DNA from: Phoronis australis
Taxonomy: Eukaryota; Phoronida; Phoronidae
Assembly (NCBI GenBank): GCA_002633005.1
Contig: NMRA01000356.1
Coordinates: 1-38,796, forward strand
DNA: 38,796 nt
Direction: 5' to 3'
Position 1 is the first letter of the stretch; each line of letters starts with the position of its first letter. The translations under genes were made by a program, and so were the position numbers. The notes beneath the pieces are model-generated. The model had not been told where the DNA came from. It made no database searches and was given only the letters and a program-made list of their open reading frames with translations. This document shows positions 25,701 through 38,796 of the stretch, in pieces.

Positions 25701-28700
25701 GCGTTTACTCTGACAAATGAACTCTGATTACACACAGAGCTCACTCAGACACATGCTGATGAACTTCAAAACAAACATCACGTGACCGCAACGTGTGTTT
25801 GTCCGAGATTTTTGTCGTGTTGCGGGGTACAATCTAGCACAGATTTGGATTTAATCTGCAGTTAATCCTGATTCCACAGGAACTTAAAAAAACTGAAGGG
25901 GGATTTCACGTAATTTGTTGAGTTGAAACTGTATTTTTATTCAAGAATTCAAGTTGCCCTATCAACTATCGCAAGGCAGGGACGCATCACTGGGTGAGTT
26001 ATCGCCCTGGGATTTCACCACATTTTTCTGAAAAACGATCATAAATTAATTGCTATCAAACTCGTTAAACGATAGCAAGGCACCACAATTTTGTCGAAAG
26101 TCTGTCATAGGTTACAGATACGTCACAGCATAAATTTGATGAATTCTATCTTCTGATTTCACCCATTTTGGAGACCAAATTTCAACCGCCTTCAGTTACA
26201 ATAAGCGCCCCCCTGATTTAAATTTTTCTAAGCGCCCTGGGCACTTATTAGGTCGTTTTACGTCAGTAACCTGTGAAAAAGGGTTTTAAAAGTACTTTGG
26301 TAAGCCTTTTTATTTAAAAATATTTGAAAGTAGGTTTTCTGCTTAGACTAAATTTTTTTTAAAAAAATAAAAGAGCAGGTACACAATACTGTCATTGGTT
26401 TTGCAGTATTTTTGCTGAAGTTTTAGTGTCTGCCTTACAAAGTTTTAGGAAGGCTACAGTTTTGTCACAACTTATTTAGAAGGGTACTGTTCTTTTATGG
26501 GAAAGTGGCCAGTGGTCTAATCATGGTACTCCAGTGTGTTAACACGTCCTTCACCAATCCGTGATTTATAAATGCAATTAAATCTTTTGATAAATATGTC
26601 TCACGTCCCTTTCCAACCAACATCACAACTTTCCTCTTTTGATGGTGAGTGGGAACTTGAAAAATGCAGACTTCAACAGCCATCAAAATGTCTCTGAAAA
26701 TGGGTCGGTTAAACTGATTGGTTTGCGCTGAAACTTTGACTCCACTCCAATAAAAGTAATTGGGAGAAATCAAGAGTGACAATCTGGTGGTAACTATGGT
26801 GATGTAACCACTGAGGAGTTGATGAGAAAGGTTGAGGGGAGTTGTGATGGAACTTTGATTGGATGGACTTTAGCTAGTGAGAAAGTGGTATAGTCAAAGT
26901 CACAGGATTGCATTTTTTGTGTTTTCAGCGTAGCCATGTGTCTGAATGCAAGTTCAACATTATAAAATGTCCACATGAGGGATGTGAAAGAACGTTTGAT
27001 GATAAAACAGCATTAAGTCAACACATAAACACATGCGCGTGGAAATCATTTCCTTGCAAGTTTGAGCATGTTGGATGTACTGTTTGGGTAGGTGATTTAT
27101 TACAATATGTAAACAAGCCACATGAGACAAGTATTGTGTTTTTAGAGATAATGTCACCTTGAAAATGATGTGCTATACTTGTTAGGTGCATTTATATGTG
27201 TTATTATGTCTGTGTCTTGACCCTTTGAATTCATACAGAAGTGTGGCAATCAAAATGTGTTGATGATCGCTATGTTTTGAAGTGGCACAAGTCAAAAAGT
27301 GAGTAGAGTGACATCTGGTGGTCACTGAACAGTGTTTACATGTTGACCACAAGGAAGTGAATTGAGAATCTTACCGATTGGTCGCCATTTTGACTCTTGC
27401 AAAAGTTTTCTTTTGGGTCTCAAGAGGGCACTGGTGTAATGTAGAAGGATGTGCATCGTATGTCGCAGAGACATAAGATTTGCAATTGACAGCACATTTA
27501 GGTCATGAGCCCTTTTGCAATTTTGTGTGTCATGAACTGACCGCTGTGGTGTCCATTAGTGGTGATTTTGTTTTTTTTCATTACGACTTTGTGGATAAAT
27601 GTGACAGCGGCTGCCCACAACTTAATGACAATTTTAGTTAGTTTTTCTTGCTTCTGTATCTATGGAATTGCTTGGCGATTTTCATGAAATTTTGCTAATA
27701 ATTTTGTATAAGAGAAACAAGTATATAATTTTTCCAATTTCAAACAGGTTCAATATATTCTCTGTCATCTAATGGCCATTTTAATTACCAGAAGCAGCCC
27801 TACATTTGCTCTGCATTGCTGTTCTTAAAGTGTTTTAAGGCTTCTAACTTTGTTGTAAATGCAATCAATTTCTCAATACATGGTCTGACAGCAGCTGGGG
27901 TTAGGGGAGATAACTTGGTGTGATAGTAGCTCGGGTCAGGGGAGATAACTTGAAAATGGCAAAGTATCGCAGTGACTATAGAACTGCTACTTATTGTTTA
28001 TTAAAAATGGAAAAATATTACATCCATTGTCTGTTTCCTAAATCGGAGAGATTTTGTACATGTAATTTTGTGACCAATTGTAATAATATTTGTTGTAGTG
28101 ACAGAGCTGATGGAAATATGAAAATGTATTACATAACTGTAATACAACTCGGCAGTATGCCTTGTGTAACATTTCACGCCATCCTCAAAAGACATCTTTT
28201 TATTGAGAAATTTGGCAGATTAGTAAATTAAAACTGTTACATAAACATGGCGCTATGAAAATATGTTGCTAGGTACCTTACTGCATGTCTGATTAAAATG
28301 TTTTGTATAAGTCCTTAGTCCACCGCATACAACTTGGGGGGATGCTACCAACTTAAGTTACAATGTAAATTTTGGAGGAGTTCCTTGATAGTTCAAGGTT
28401 ACTTGTTCTGACTATGATTATAGTACTTGCCAGACTCATGTGTTTGGGTGAACTTTGTTTAAGTGGCTATAATATTTATGTTTTAGGGAAGCAAACAGAA
28501 GTTAATTGAGCATTGTCGAGAAAATGTCGTCGAACACATTGCTCTACTCTATGCCAGACTGCCATCTGGTGGAGAGAATGTGTCTAGTAATGACCAAGCA
28601 AAAATCAATGAACTGGAAAGATCCATAAAATACATAGAAGAGGCATTGGCTCAAGGTGAAGGCCAAAATTGGGCAAGCCAGTTTCGCTCAGAAGCAAAAG

Positions 28701-29449
28701 GAGGTGCCAGAAGTAAGTCTGCGCTATCGATGGTGCAATCCAGGGATTCACGGGTGAACTTGTCTATGCTTGTTGGTCGAGTAGACAGACTGGAGAGTCA
28801 GTTGGGGGAGTTAAAACAACAGATTGAGCGTCGTGAACGATTCCAAACCGATTCTTCAGGGGAGATAATGCAACACCAAGAGAAGAGGAAGGAAGTGATG
28901 AAACAGCTGTCAAACTTGGAGACACTCGTGCTTCAGAGGGATCAGGCATTGACTGAACGACATAAACAGATTGAGATCAAGGAGTTCGCCTCATACAACG
29001 GTGTCCTCCACTGGAAGATTGGAGACTTTGCGCGCCGCCGTCGTGAGGCTGTCAACGGTAAGGTGGTCAGTTTTTACTCGCATTATTTCTACACATCACG
29101 ATATGGGTATAAGTTGCGTGCCAGGATTTACCTGAATGGAGATGGCATTGGGAGGGGCTCACATATTTCCTTGTTTTTTGTCGTCTGTAAAGGAGAGTTC
29201 GACGCCACCTTGAAATGGCCGTTCAGTAACAAGGTGAGACTTAGCATCATTGATCAGAATAATATTGAGGACATCAGTGATGCCTTTGTTCCAAACTCAT
29301 CATCATCCAGTTACCAGAAGCCAACGACACCTATGAACATCGCCAGTGGGATCCCTGACTTTATGGAACTAAATCTTCTAGAGGATTATAGTCGTGCGTT
29401 TGTGAAGGATGACTGTCTCTTTGTTAAAATATCTGTAGAGGAGGAGTGA
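13562..29449 (+). CDS. TNF receptor-associated factor (TRAF2/3-like), five exons, 478 aa
   Basis: Joined exons 13562-13719, 18771-18828, 21412-21510, 26929-27087 and 28487-29449 give one open frame of 478 residues with consensus splice sites and compatible phases. Order: RING (C22, C25, C38, H40, C43, C46, then C57 and C62), three TRAF-type CCHC zinc fingers (about 90-112, 119-141, 148-175), coiled coil (about 250-324), and TRAF-C/MATH domain (about 330-476) with the family signatures FYTSRYGYK and YLNGDGIGRG. TRAFs are cytoplasmic trimeric adaptors: the MATH domain binds receptor tails (TNFR or IL-1R/Toll type) and the RING supports ubiquitin signalling to NF-kB and JNK. The MATH sequence resembles TRAF2/3/5 more than TRAF4/6. 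Vertebrate TRAF2/3 have five zinc fingers and a CX2C last RING pair; here there are three fingers and CX4C. Orthology to one TRAF is not settled. Confidence 0.93.
13704..13816 (+). repeat. 48-bp minisatellite containing the TRAF exon 1 donor, 3 units
   Basis: Units start at 13704, 13752 and 13800 with GTCTTGTTATAGCCAGGTATG. The first contains the exon 1 end and its donor CAG|GTATGT, and the second repeats that donor exactly. The third (GTTAGAGCCAGG) is cut by a transposon at 13817, and its remainder resumes at 15802-15840. Because 48 is a multiple of three, the repeat units keep the reading frame open. Confidence 0.9.
14925..15152 (+). pseudogene. Decayed hAT/DUF4371-type transposase fragment
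   Basis: One + frame encodes AAKRDADIVEAYKLIDTAVD, then ALGKNIEDVW, a TGA stop, WFQEQQTIGSDV and IPRQSSQQKDRTNVPGETP. The ending IPR..xxQ..R.NxPxETP is a motif I associate with hAT-related DUF4371 transposases, following a helical segment. At least two in-frame stops (TGA near 14950 and 15053) show it is dead. It may end at a splice donor (CAG|GTAATA near 15153). No intact catalytic region is visible, partly because of the gap. Confidence 0.55.
15239..15366. other. Assembly gap (128 N)
   Basis: A run of Ns inside the hAT-like element in TRAF intron 1. True size is unknown. Confidence 1.
16071..16240. repeat. 20-bp minisatellite, about 8.5 copies
   Basis: Units of GGGGTCTGTGTCTAGGTTTA repeat every 20 bp with few changes, in TRAF intron 1. 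The G-runs on the + strand recur every 20 bp. Confidence 0.93.
16800..17470. repeat. Degenerate dispersed repeat with CAGACAGACAGAC tail
   Basis: Diverged units of roughly 90 to 130 bp alternate phrases such as 'TAGCCAAATC(T/C)(G/A)TCCGAAAAT', 'TTTCATTGTGATCCGTTTAGC' and 'TTCTTGAGATAATTGATGAC', ending in a short GACAGACAGAC stretch. This pattern resembles interspersed repeats common in invertebrate introns. I cannot assign a family. Confidence 0.55.
17376..17993. repeat. Direct duplicate in TRAF intron 1, copy 1 (probable unmerged contig overlap)
   Basis: This 618-bp block recurs at 17995-18604, separated by the single N at 17994. The copies differ at about five substitutions plus one 8-bp indel in a TTG-rich tract, about 1 percent. 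The one-base N at the exact junction indicates an assembly artefact made from two alleles. Confidence 0.85.
17995..18604. repeat. Direct duplicate in TRAF intron 1, copy 2
   Basis: Second copy of 17376-17993. An 82-codon frame is present in both copies on the + strand, but it has no domain signature and is not supported as a gene. Confidence 0.85.
18771..18828 (+). CDS. TRAF exon 2: end of RING
   Basis: Acceptor TTATCTCCAG before 18771 and donor GAG|GTAAGG after 18828. The leading G completes the split Arg codon, then 19 codons encode DHKCLITECGVPIHSLDDE. C57 and C62 are the last possible RING zinc ligands, spaced by four residues rather than the usual two. The exon ends in phase 0 and joins the FLDRAKQRE segment, which aligns with the conserved FxDxxxKRE stretch after TRAF RINGs. 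Confidence 0.8.
19344..19510. repeat. 46-bp minisatellite, nearly 4 copies (TRAF intron 2)
   Basis: Units starting GTGGGTCACTGCCTCATTC occur at 19344, 19390, 19436 and 19482, the last incomplete. Confidence 0.9.
19913..20035. repeat. Imperfect direct repeat of about 65 bp (TRAF intron 2)
   Basis: Two diverged tandem copies containing CAGCTAGCTGT, GTCAAAATA and CACTGTGTGTT. The rest of intron 2 (18829-21411) shows no gene. Confidence 0.6.
21412..21510 (+). CDS. TRAF exon 3: linker and first zinc finger
   Basis: Acceptor TTGATTTCAG and donor GAG|GTAAGT, phase 0 at both ends, 33 codons. It encodes TFLDRAKQREVMGVMVMC and the first part of zinc finger 1 (C90, C95, WYGNLRTLE), completed by H108 and C112 in the next exon. 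The donor region is duplicated by an 18-bp repeat (aaccctggag at 21501 and 21519). Confidence 0.92.
21501..21536 (+). repeat. 18-bp duplication of the exon 3 donor
   Basis: AACCCTGGAGGTAAGTGG is followed immediately by AACCCTGGAGGTTGGTGG. The second copy keeps a GT but loses the consensus AAGT, so the first donor should dominate. Confidence 0.8.
21665..21772. repeat. 36-bp minisatellite, 3 copies (TRAF intron 3)
   Basis: Units starting ATGCCAACTGGAGTGTG occur at 21665, 21701 and 21737. A separate 15-bp repeat (ACAACTTGTTTTGCT, nearly three copies) follows at 21815-21857. Confidence 0.92.
21860..24340. other. Middle of TRAF intron 3, no gene seen
   Basis: AT-rich DNA with short overlapping frames on both strands, none with a recognised domain. 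No further TRAF zinc-finger exon is evident, and exon 3 joins exon 4 in phase with an aligned finger. Confidence 0.5.
24343..24540. repeat. 34-36 bp minisatellite, about 6 copies with higher-order pattern
   Basis: Units of the form AATGAGGTCTCATCCAAGC ... GGCTCTGT alternate between variants (GAGG or GATGG; AATAAAC, AATGAAC or AATGAACT), and the variant order partly repeats after three units, suggesting a higher-order duplication. Confidence 0.85.
24561..26262. mobile_element. Probable DNA transposon remnant with AATAAGCGCCC ends
   Basis: The left end reads TTCGCCCTAATAAGCGCCC and the right end is the inverse of CGACCTAATAAGTGCCC. Near both ends further AATAAGC(G/A)CCC motifs occur. The 1.7-kb interior lacks an intact transposase and contains a 39-bp minisatellite. 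Target duplication is not clear and limits are approximate. Confidence 0.5.
24994..25305. repeat. 39-bp minisatellite, 8 copies, open on both strands
   Basis: Units starting GTGTGTGCTACATACATG repeat exactly every 39 bp eight times. Since 39 is divisible by three and the unit has few stops, repetitive frames of about 125 to 132 codons appear on both strands. I regard these as by-products, not genes. Confidence 0.95.
25306..26928. other. Rest of TRAF intron 3, no gene seen
   Basis: Includes the right part of the AATAAGCGCCC element. No exon with TRAF similarity or other recognisable coding sequence. A 95-codon frame on the minus strand (26782-26495) has no signature. Confidence 0.5.
26929..27087 (+). 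CDS. TRAF exon 4: zinc fingers 1-3
   Basis: Acceptor GTGTTTTCAG and donor TGG|GTAGGT, phase 0, 53 codons. It encodes RSHVSEC (end of finger 1), finger 2 with CPHEGC and QHINTC (C119, C124, H137, C141), and the start of finger 3 (C148, C155). The pattern CX4C...HX3C matches TRAF-type zinc fingers. Confidence 0.95.
27088..28486. other. TRAF intron 4
   Basis: No gene. A short direct repeat of about 34 bp with GGGGAGATAACTTG occurs twice at about 27893-27952. Confidence 0.5.
28487..29449 (+). CDS. TRAF exon 5: last zinc-finger helix, coiled coil and MATH domain
   Basis: The acceptor is TATGTTTTAG, and the frame runs 320 codons to TGA at 29447-29449. It begins GSKQKLIEHCRENVVEHIAL, the usual end of the TRAF zinc-finger block, followed by heptad-rich segments (MLVGRVDRLESQLGELKQQI and later) and a complete TRAF-C/MATH domain from GVLHWKIGDF to FVKISVEEE. 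The MATH domain is uninterrupted in one exon. SSSSSYQKP and MNIASGIP match the conserved TRAF2/3 loop and strand. Confidence 0.97.
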   Translation, partial: GSKQKLIEHCRENVVEHIALLYARLPSGGENVSSNDQAKINELERSIKYIEEALAQGEGQNWASQFRSEAKGGARSKSALSMVQSRDSRVNLSMLVGRVDRLESQLGELKQQIERRERFQTDSSGEIMQHQEKRKEVMKQLSNLETLVLQRDQALTERHKQIEIKEFASYNGVLHWKIGDFARRRREAVNGKVVSFYSHYFYTSRYGYKLRARIYLNGDGIGRGSHISLFFVVCKGEFDATLKWPFSNKVRLSIIDQNNIEDISDAFVPNSSSSSYQKPTTPMNIASGIPDFMELNLLEDYSRAFVKDDCLFVKISVEEE

Positions 29450-29830
29450 AAAACCACTAGGAACTTTAATGCACTTACAAAGGCGTGTCTAAACCTTCTG
29501 TCACTGAAATATGTTGATTTAGAACATTTAATGTTATGAAATTGGGCTTATATTGTGCCTTAGTCAAATTGGATTTTGTTCCAAAGATTCATTATTGCTT
29601 GTCTGAGATCATGCTCCATAAGTTCGGTTGTCACAGAGTATCACTTTATGGTTTGAAGTTATAACAACATTAAGTGTCAGTTCTTTTCAAAGCCAGAAAT
29701 ACGAGTTAGAAACTATGTACACGGCTCAATACTAAACATATGATGTCAGAATATGAGCGCACTTCATTCACTTTGCACGACTCATGAGCTGTCTCTTCTG
29801 ATTTTCATTGAACGATTCGGACTTGTGGTG

Positions 29831-30253
29831 CAGACCTGCCAAGGGGTTATAACAACTTTGCTGGAGGTTGGTTGAAATTTTGCTTGAGATAGGACAAATT
29901 TGCTCAAATTTTGCTTGTTGTTCCTGGCGATATCTTCACTAACTATCAAACTTTATATATCCTAAAATATAAGACTTAACTAGTCATATTACATTTATAA
30001 AAAACCATTTTATTTCACGAAAACGATGTTACATCGTCTTTATATGTATATTTTAAAAAGAATACCGATAATAATGTTCACTAGGTGGCAGAATGCTCCA
30101 CATGTCTCTCGACTCATCGTCAACACATTTAAGGACCATATAACCACGATATAAGCATAGAAAACTAGGTTTTTTAAAATTTACGACCAAAAAATTAATT
30201 TTTCATGCCCAAATGCGTGAGTCACGCGAGATGCATGAGATTTGGCAGGTCTG
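29831..30253. mobile_element. MITE with CAGACCTGCCAA termini downstream of TRAF
   Basis: CAGACCTGCCAA at 29831 is mirrored by TTGGCAGGTCTG ending at 30253, giving a 423-bp element. Such termini occur in non-autonomous hAT-type elements. Flanking sequences are only loosely similar, so no target duplication is claimed. It would lie in the TRAF 3' UTR if transcripts reach the AATAAA at 30959. Confidence 0.6.
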
Positions 30254-30958
30254 CTCGTGCCTGATTACTTCCTGTAGTATTTGAGTGCTTGGTAACTCTG
30301 TGTTTACCAAACGAATCTGAGTTGAAACATGTTTTATAGCTCTGTAAAAGATCTCAGTGAAATGTTCACTAGTTGGATGTTATGCTGATTAATGGCCACT
30401 CAGGTGTTCAATGTTATGCAGAGATGAGTTTAGCAAGTGACATATGAATCACCTCAACATGTATCATGCATTAAACAGTTTAGTGAGTGACATATGCATT
30501 AAGGAGACATGTTGACCTATCAACATGTACATGTATCATGAGAGAACGTAGAGCCAACATATTTGTTCCATTTCACAAGCTAGTGTAGAAGACATTTGCT
30601 ACTCAGTACTTTTGAAATCCCAAGTCTATATGGACAAGTAGCGCTGGTACAATCGGGAGCAGAGATTGTAAACTAAGGCAGTGGGACTCAAGTGGCCCAT
30701 TATGGTTTGATTGACCCTTGACCTCTGTGTATCGTATGACAAAGTGAAAAAGAATGTTTGAAGGAAAAATGGTGTACTATATGTGAACAGACAAGAGGAT
30801 TGTGGGAAAGTAAGCAAAGCTTTTAAACAACTTTCATTTGATGAAATAATCCTAGAGAAGACTATCGTTTGGCATTTAGTGTACCGCTGTCACACAGATG
30901 TATTATGCACAAAGTGAAGATCCAGCCACTTTGAAACGACCATGAATTAAATGTATGA

Positions 30959-30964
30959 AATAAA
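30959..30964 (+). terminator. Candidate TRAF polyadenylation signal
   Basis: AATAAA on the + strand about 1.5 kb after the stop codon, a canonical hexamer. A 3' UTR of this length is plausible; no transcript evidence. Confidence 0.35.
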
Positions 30965-31911
30965 GTCACATTAATGGTGCGCTTCTTCAATTCAGATGAT
31001 TACTAGAGGCGACAAAACTGGTGATCACGTGGATGAGAACTACTCATTTAGGTACCATTATTGTCTTTGTAATCCATTTTAGATAATTTTTTATTAGTTT
31101 TCATGTTGAAGGTGAGCTTTTTGTTAAAATATGAAAATCATCAAGTTAACTTTCAACGTGTCAGAGTTCACTTTAGTTTCGTTTTGTAGCTATGCACATA
31201 AATGTTTTACAAATTTAAATAATTACTCTATCTCATCATTGTTACACTTTCTTCCTCCCGTTCCCAGATCCATAGCAAAATTCTTTAAAGTTGAGAGAGT
31301 GCATTTTTTTAACCCAATGTATTGTGATGAGTCTTAATAGTCAACAAAAAAGCCCTTTGAGCCTTGGCAACACAAGTCCGGTGAACTTTCTTCGATATAG
31401 TTCACATCGCAAGGTTTGAGTAACACGAATGAGCTCAGCAGGCTTGAATTTAAATGTACAAATTATCTCACAAAAATATGTATTTATTTCTCGTGGACAA
31501 ATTGATTGTATATTTATGTTCATGCCAATTTCTAAAATTTTTGAAGAGATTTAGCTCACCAAATTCGGACCACTGCGAAATGGCACATTTTGGAGGTCTG
31601 CCAAATTTGGACACTACAAAAATTGTGTCCTGCGTTATTCAACCAAGAATGAACTTTTTCTATTAGAATTAATTAATGTCGGAAAATAGCACGACTTCAC
31701 TGTTAATGAATGACAGTGATCACTTGGGGTGTTTTAGAAATATACATCAGGGATGGAGATGATGAAATCCAAGAGTCTGACTTCAAAAATATTGACACAA
31801 TATCTCAAGAAGGAAGCTTTACCATTTGCAGTATATACAGAGACCTGGCTTTTGGCGCCTGCTGCATCCGTAAAGTGGATTACCATTTTGGTGCAATGTT
31901 GAGGCTACTGT

Positions 31912-31992
31912 GTTTACTATTTTTAAATAGTAAACAAATTTACTATTTTTAAATAGTAAACACCCACTATATATTTAAAAATATATAGTGGG
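31912..31992. repeat. Cluster of three perfect AT-rich palindromes
   Basis: 31912-31935 has 11-bp arms (GTTTACTATTT), 31939-31960 has 10-bp arms of the same sequence, and 31963-31992 has 14-bp arms (CCCACTATATATTT), each with a 2-base loop. The first two are near-copies. They could form hairpins or cruciforms. Confidence 0.92.
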
Positions 31993-33317
31993 TTAGTTTG
32001 TTTACCCGTTTGTAAATGTGTTAGTTTCTTGTGTCTACCAACACTGATGTAAAATAAACATTATATCACTCACATACTGTCTGTTCAATAATACTATTGT
32101 AACAACTGACTCCTAGTTGTCCATATTTGGGATGTGGAACAGTACATTGCACTCCAAACATTTTAAGTTGAACACAGTCTTTATGTTGACTGTGTTGTCG
32201 AGAATGCTGAGTTTTTGTTTGGGCTGTGATAATGTTTCGATTTCTCTGAAAAGAGAAGGCTTTAGTGTGGAATGTTTAGCTCTCCTGTAGGCTGTTTCAA
32301 TGTACCTCCAGTAATGTATGTAAAAGAGATGCAATGTTGCTGACTAACAAGAAATTATGGGAAAAACTGCAAAATTTTGATCAAGAACATCACTGTATAT
32401 TTGTCATGCTTTATACTGAGAAATAGGTGAAACATCTAGGGATTTTTGTGATGGAAATGAGTTCAAGGTCATAGTGGCAAATTCAATAGTTATACCAACA
32501 AAATGTTGGCAAAATTATATCTCGAAGTAAACTTTTCACTTTGCACTTTTACCAGCATATAGGTAAAGCACCTCCAGTCCAATTTCACGTCCTTGACCTC
32601 ATCTCTAAGGTCATACCATTGCATATTGAAGCTCCATCACATTGTACACTGCACGAACAGAGTACTTTTACATAGGAATCATTTTTGAGTACATATACTG
32701 GAATTAAAAGTATGTAAAGATATTCACCTATCTGTCTTATGTCAGATTTTTATTGTGAAATTAGAGTCCAATTGTTTCTTAAAGGTGATTTCAATGCGAT
32801 TCATTATTTCTCGACAACATGTAGCAGTAAGTAGCCTTGAACAAAAGTTAAGTTTCTTTGCATGAAGAAACGTCCATTTTATACAAAGTAAAATATATAT
32901 TTGATATTGAATGACCAGTTGCTGCAACAACAGCAGACACATTGACATACAAACATGATTAACATTGTATCAAATGTCACAGCATGCAAGCTGCCAATAT
33001 TCACGTTAGATATTGTGACCAGATAAAAGCCTTGGTCATCAGAGACATTTACGTTTCCTTTACAGTATATTGCTTAATTACTTCTTTAGCTACAACACAC
33101 ATCGTCCCACCTCAAGGCAGACTGAACACCTCATCTGACTGAACTTGTGCGAGTGCTCATCAGACATCTCAACTCTCTCCCAACTGACAGATGACAGATC
33201 TGCCTTGTTCCCTTGGCATAATTTGTGGTTGGGTTCTGTACACCCAAAAAATGTGATTGGACAGAATTTTTTTTTTTTGCACACTACTGTTATGCCACGT
33301 TCCTTCTCTTCAGACGA

Positions 33318-33323
33318 TTTATT
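33318..33323 (-). terminator. Candidate PKN polyadenylation signal
   Basis: TTTATT on the + strand is AATAAA on the PKN coding strand, about 1.05 kb past the PKN stop. Another hexamer lies near 32748. Choice uncertain. Confidence 0.25.
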
Positions 33324-33483
33324 ATTATGGTGCCATTTACTCACTGACTGCTAGACCTGCCATGAAGTCCACATGAGAATATAGTGTAGAACTCAACCAG
33401 TACAGCAATAAATGCCAAGGCACAAATTTGAACTCATTGAATTGAGACAAGAACTACAGAGGTTCACAAGTGCTGAACATTCC

Positions 33484-33545
33484 ACACAATCAAGCTTCCC
33501 TTCAACACAATCAAGCTTCCCTTCAACACAATCAAGCTTCCCTTC
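33484..33545. repeat. 21-bp repeat, 3 copies
   Basis: ACACAATCAAGCTTCCCTTCA recurs at 33484, 33505 and 33526. Within the probable PKN 3' UTR. Confidence 0.9.
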
Positions 33546-34370
33546 CCCACTGTCAAGTTCCTGTGCATAATTCTGCTGAACGTGTCATCTAAAAGATGTC
33601 GGCAATAAAATATTGGTGGAATAAAAACTATTCACACAACCTCTAAGTTTGTCCATGCAGGTAGTCGGTAGGAAGCCATTAACGTATTGGTGTGTTATGA
33701 AACTAGTGACATGAAATTCCTTCACAAGTTTTACTTGAGAGGTAGCATGGTCCAACTGTAAAACATGCCTTCCTGAACATTGTAGACATAAATACCACTA
33801 CATCACACTAAGGTCCTAGCATTCTTAACTCGCGCTTCAATTTGTGTCCACAAACGTAGATGTAAACGATTCTCAGGGTCACAGAAGTCCACAATACTGT
33901 CAACATTCTAATGTGTACACACTTCACCTGTCATTGAGGCCTTATATATCCTGTTGTTGCTACATTATTGACTGGCCAGTTACAAGTCACAAGAAAACAT
34001 CTCATCTCATGCTTCAAAGAGATTGAACATGACAATGAATGCATGCAGACAACATTTCTTCTCGTATCACGTCTTGTCTAAGCGACGATCCAACCTATCC
34101 GTCCTTTGAAACAAGGCAAGTTGAGGGCTCCTTTCTAGTGCCATAGTTATTCTAGGTGAAGAGCTTGTACCTATATTTAGGTTCGAAGACGGCCATCATG
34201 ATGGCCTAAAATGGAGCACAGCCCAAAAGGATCCTTGAAGCACATCAGCACCAACGTGGCATGATCACCAACATACAACATTCGTAGAACACTCCTCAGA
34301 ATGCATAAAACATGCAAGCCTACACCCCACGACCAGAGATTGATTTTAGGCCATTAGATTGTTCCCAATG

Positions 34371-38429
<4,059 letters not shown>

Positions 38430-38640
38430 TCAGATCTTCACAAATTAACGATTATTCACAACACCATTATCACATGTACAAAAAATACAGGATTTAGGGA
38501 GTTGTTGTTATTGTATGGTTTAGATAGCAAAATGGTGTTGTTTCAAATCAAAACTATACAAAGACCTGTTTGAGAATACTTGTTTAATCGTACCACATTA
38601 GTGTGACGATGATGAATAGCTGTGGTGAAAAATACACCAG

Positions 38641-38796
38641 TCTGGTACACTGTCAGAGGGAGGACTAGGAAAGTGTACACCGTTGGAGGGAGGGCTGGGA
38701 AAGTGTACACTGTCAGAGGGAGGGCTGGGAAAGTGTACACTGTTGGAGGGAGGGTTGGGAAAGTGTACACTGTTGGAGGGAGGGCTGGGAAAGTGT
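38641..38796. repeat. 30-bp minisatellite, over 5 copies, continues past the window
   Basis: AAGTGTACACTGTCAGAGGG recurs at 38671, 38701, 38731, 38761 and 38791, with a diverged unit at 38641. It lies in the next upstream PKN intron. No further PKN exon (kinase N-lobe) is visible between 38395 and 38796. Confidence 0.95.

Larger units (their letters stand above)
30965..34370. other. Convergent intergenic region and PKN 3' UTR
   Basis: Lies between the 3' ends of the TRAF and PKN genes. Holds a cluster of three palindromes (31912-31992), a 21-bp triple repeat (33484-33545) and a possible minus-strand polyadenylation hexamer at 33318-33323. The frame at 31710-31952 is open but unrecognised. 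No other gene is supported. Confidence 0.5.

Noticed and set aside
31710-31952. 80-codon open frame with EIYIRDGDDEIQESDF
   Set aside because: Composition is mildly coding-like, but there is no start context, splice partners or recognised family, and its end falls in the palindrome cluster.
34180-34195. tRNA B-box-like GGTTCGAAG
   Set aside because: Lacks the following CC and there is no A box or cloverleaf; no tRNA gene was found elsewhere either.
38543-38770. 75-codon YTFPALPPTV repeat protein
   Set aside because: Product of the 30-bp intronic minisatellite of PKN.

Overview
The window is eukaryotic genomic DNA: split genes with GT..AG introns, introns of 0.5 to 5.4 kb, AT-rich noncoding sequence, many unrelated minisatellites and several DNA-transposon remnants. 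An invertebrate deuterostome, most likely amphioxus (Branchiostoma), fits best. This is an inference from the TRAF and PKN sequences and from the minisatellites that overlap splice sites, a feature I recall being described in amphioxus; it is not proven by anything here.

Left third (1-13561): I recognise no protein-coding gene. It is transposon-derived or unassigned DNA: a small TIR element (about 2.70-3.27 kb), a nested long inverted-repeat structure (about 3.50-9.84 kb), a 97-bp perfect palindromic MITE with an 8-bp target duplication (6853-6949), and a 32-bp minisatellite (11941-12236). Four single Ns (1426, 4429, 9918, 17994) look like contig joins. Two of them (4429 and 17994) sit exactly between near-identical direct repeats that are probably unmerged allelic contig ends.

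Middle (13562-29449, + strand): a complete five-exon TRAF gene, predicted 478 aa: RING, three TRAF-type zinc fingers, coiled coil, TRAF-C/MATH domain. Intron 1 holds an assembly gap inside a hAT-like transposon. That transposon has inserted into the third copy of a 48-bp repeat that contains the exon 1 splice donor.

Right (34371-38394, - strand): the last five coding exons of a protein kinase N (PKN/PRK) gene, from the catalytic loop to the stop codon; the 5' part lies beyond the right edge. Every intron seen here carries its own minisatellite. Around one 108-bp exon the arrays on both sides contain copies of the real acceptor and the real donor. The two genes converge tail to tail across about 4.9 kb of 3' UTR and intergenic DNA.

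The two genes are signalling proteins (TNF-receptor/Toll-type adaptor; Rho/PDK1-controlled kinase) and I see no evidence that they form a functional unit. I did not find a new multi-gene system. The most notable signals are the repeated splice sites, a PKN hydrophobic motif with Thr where Asp is usual, and the perfect palindromic transposon.
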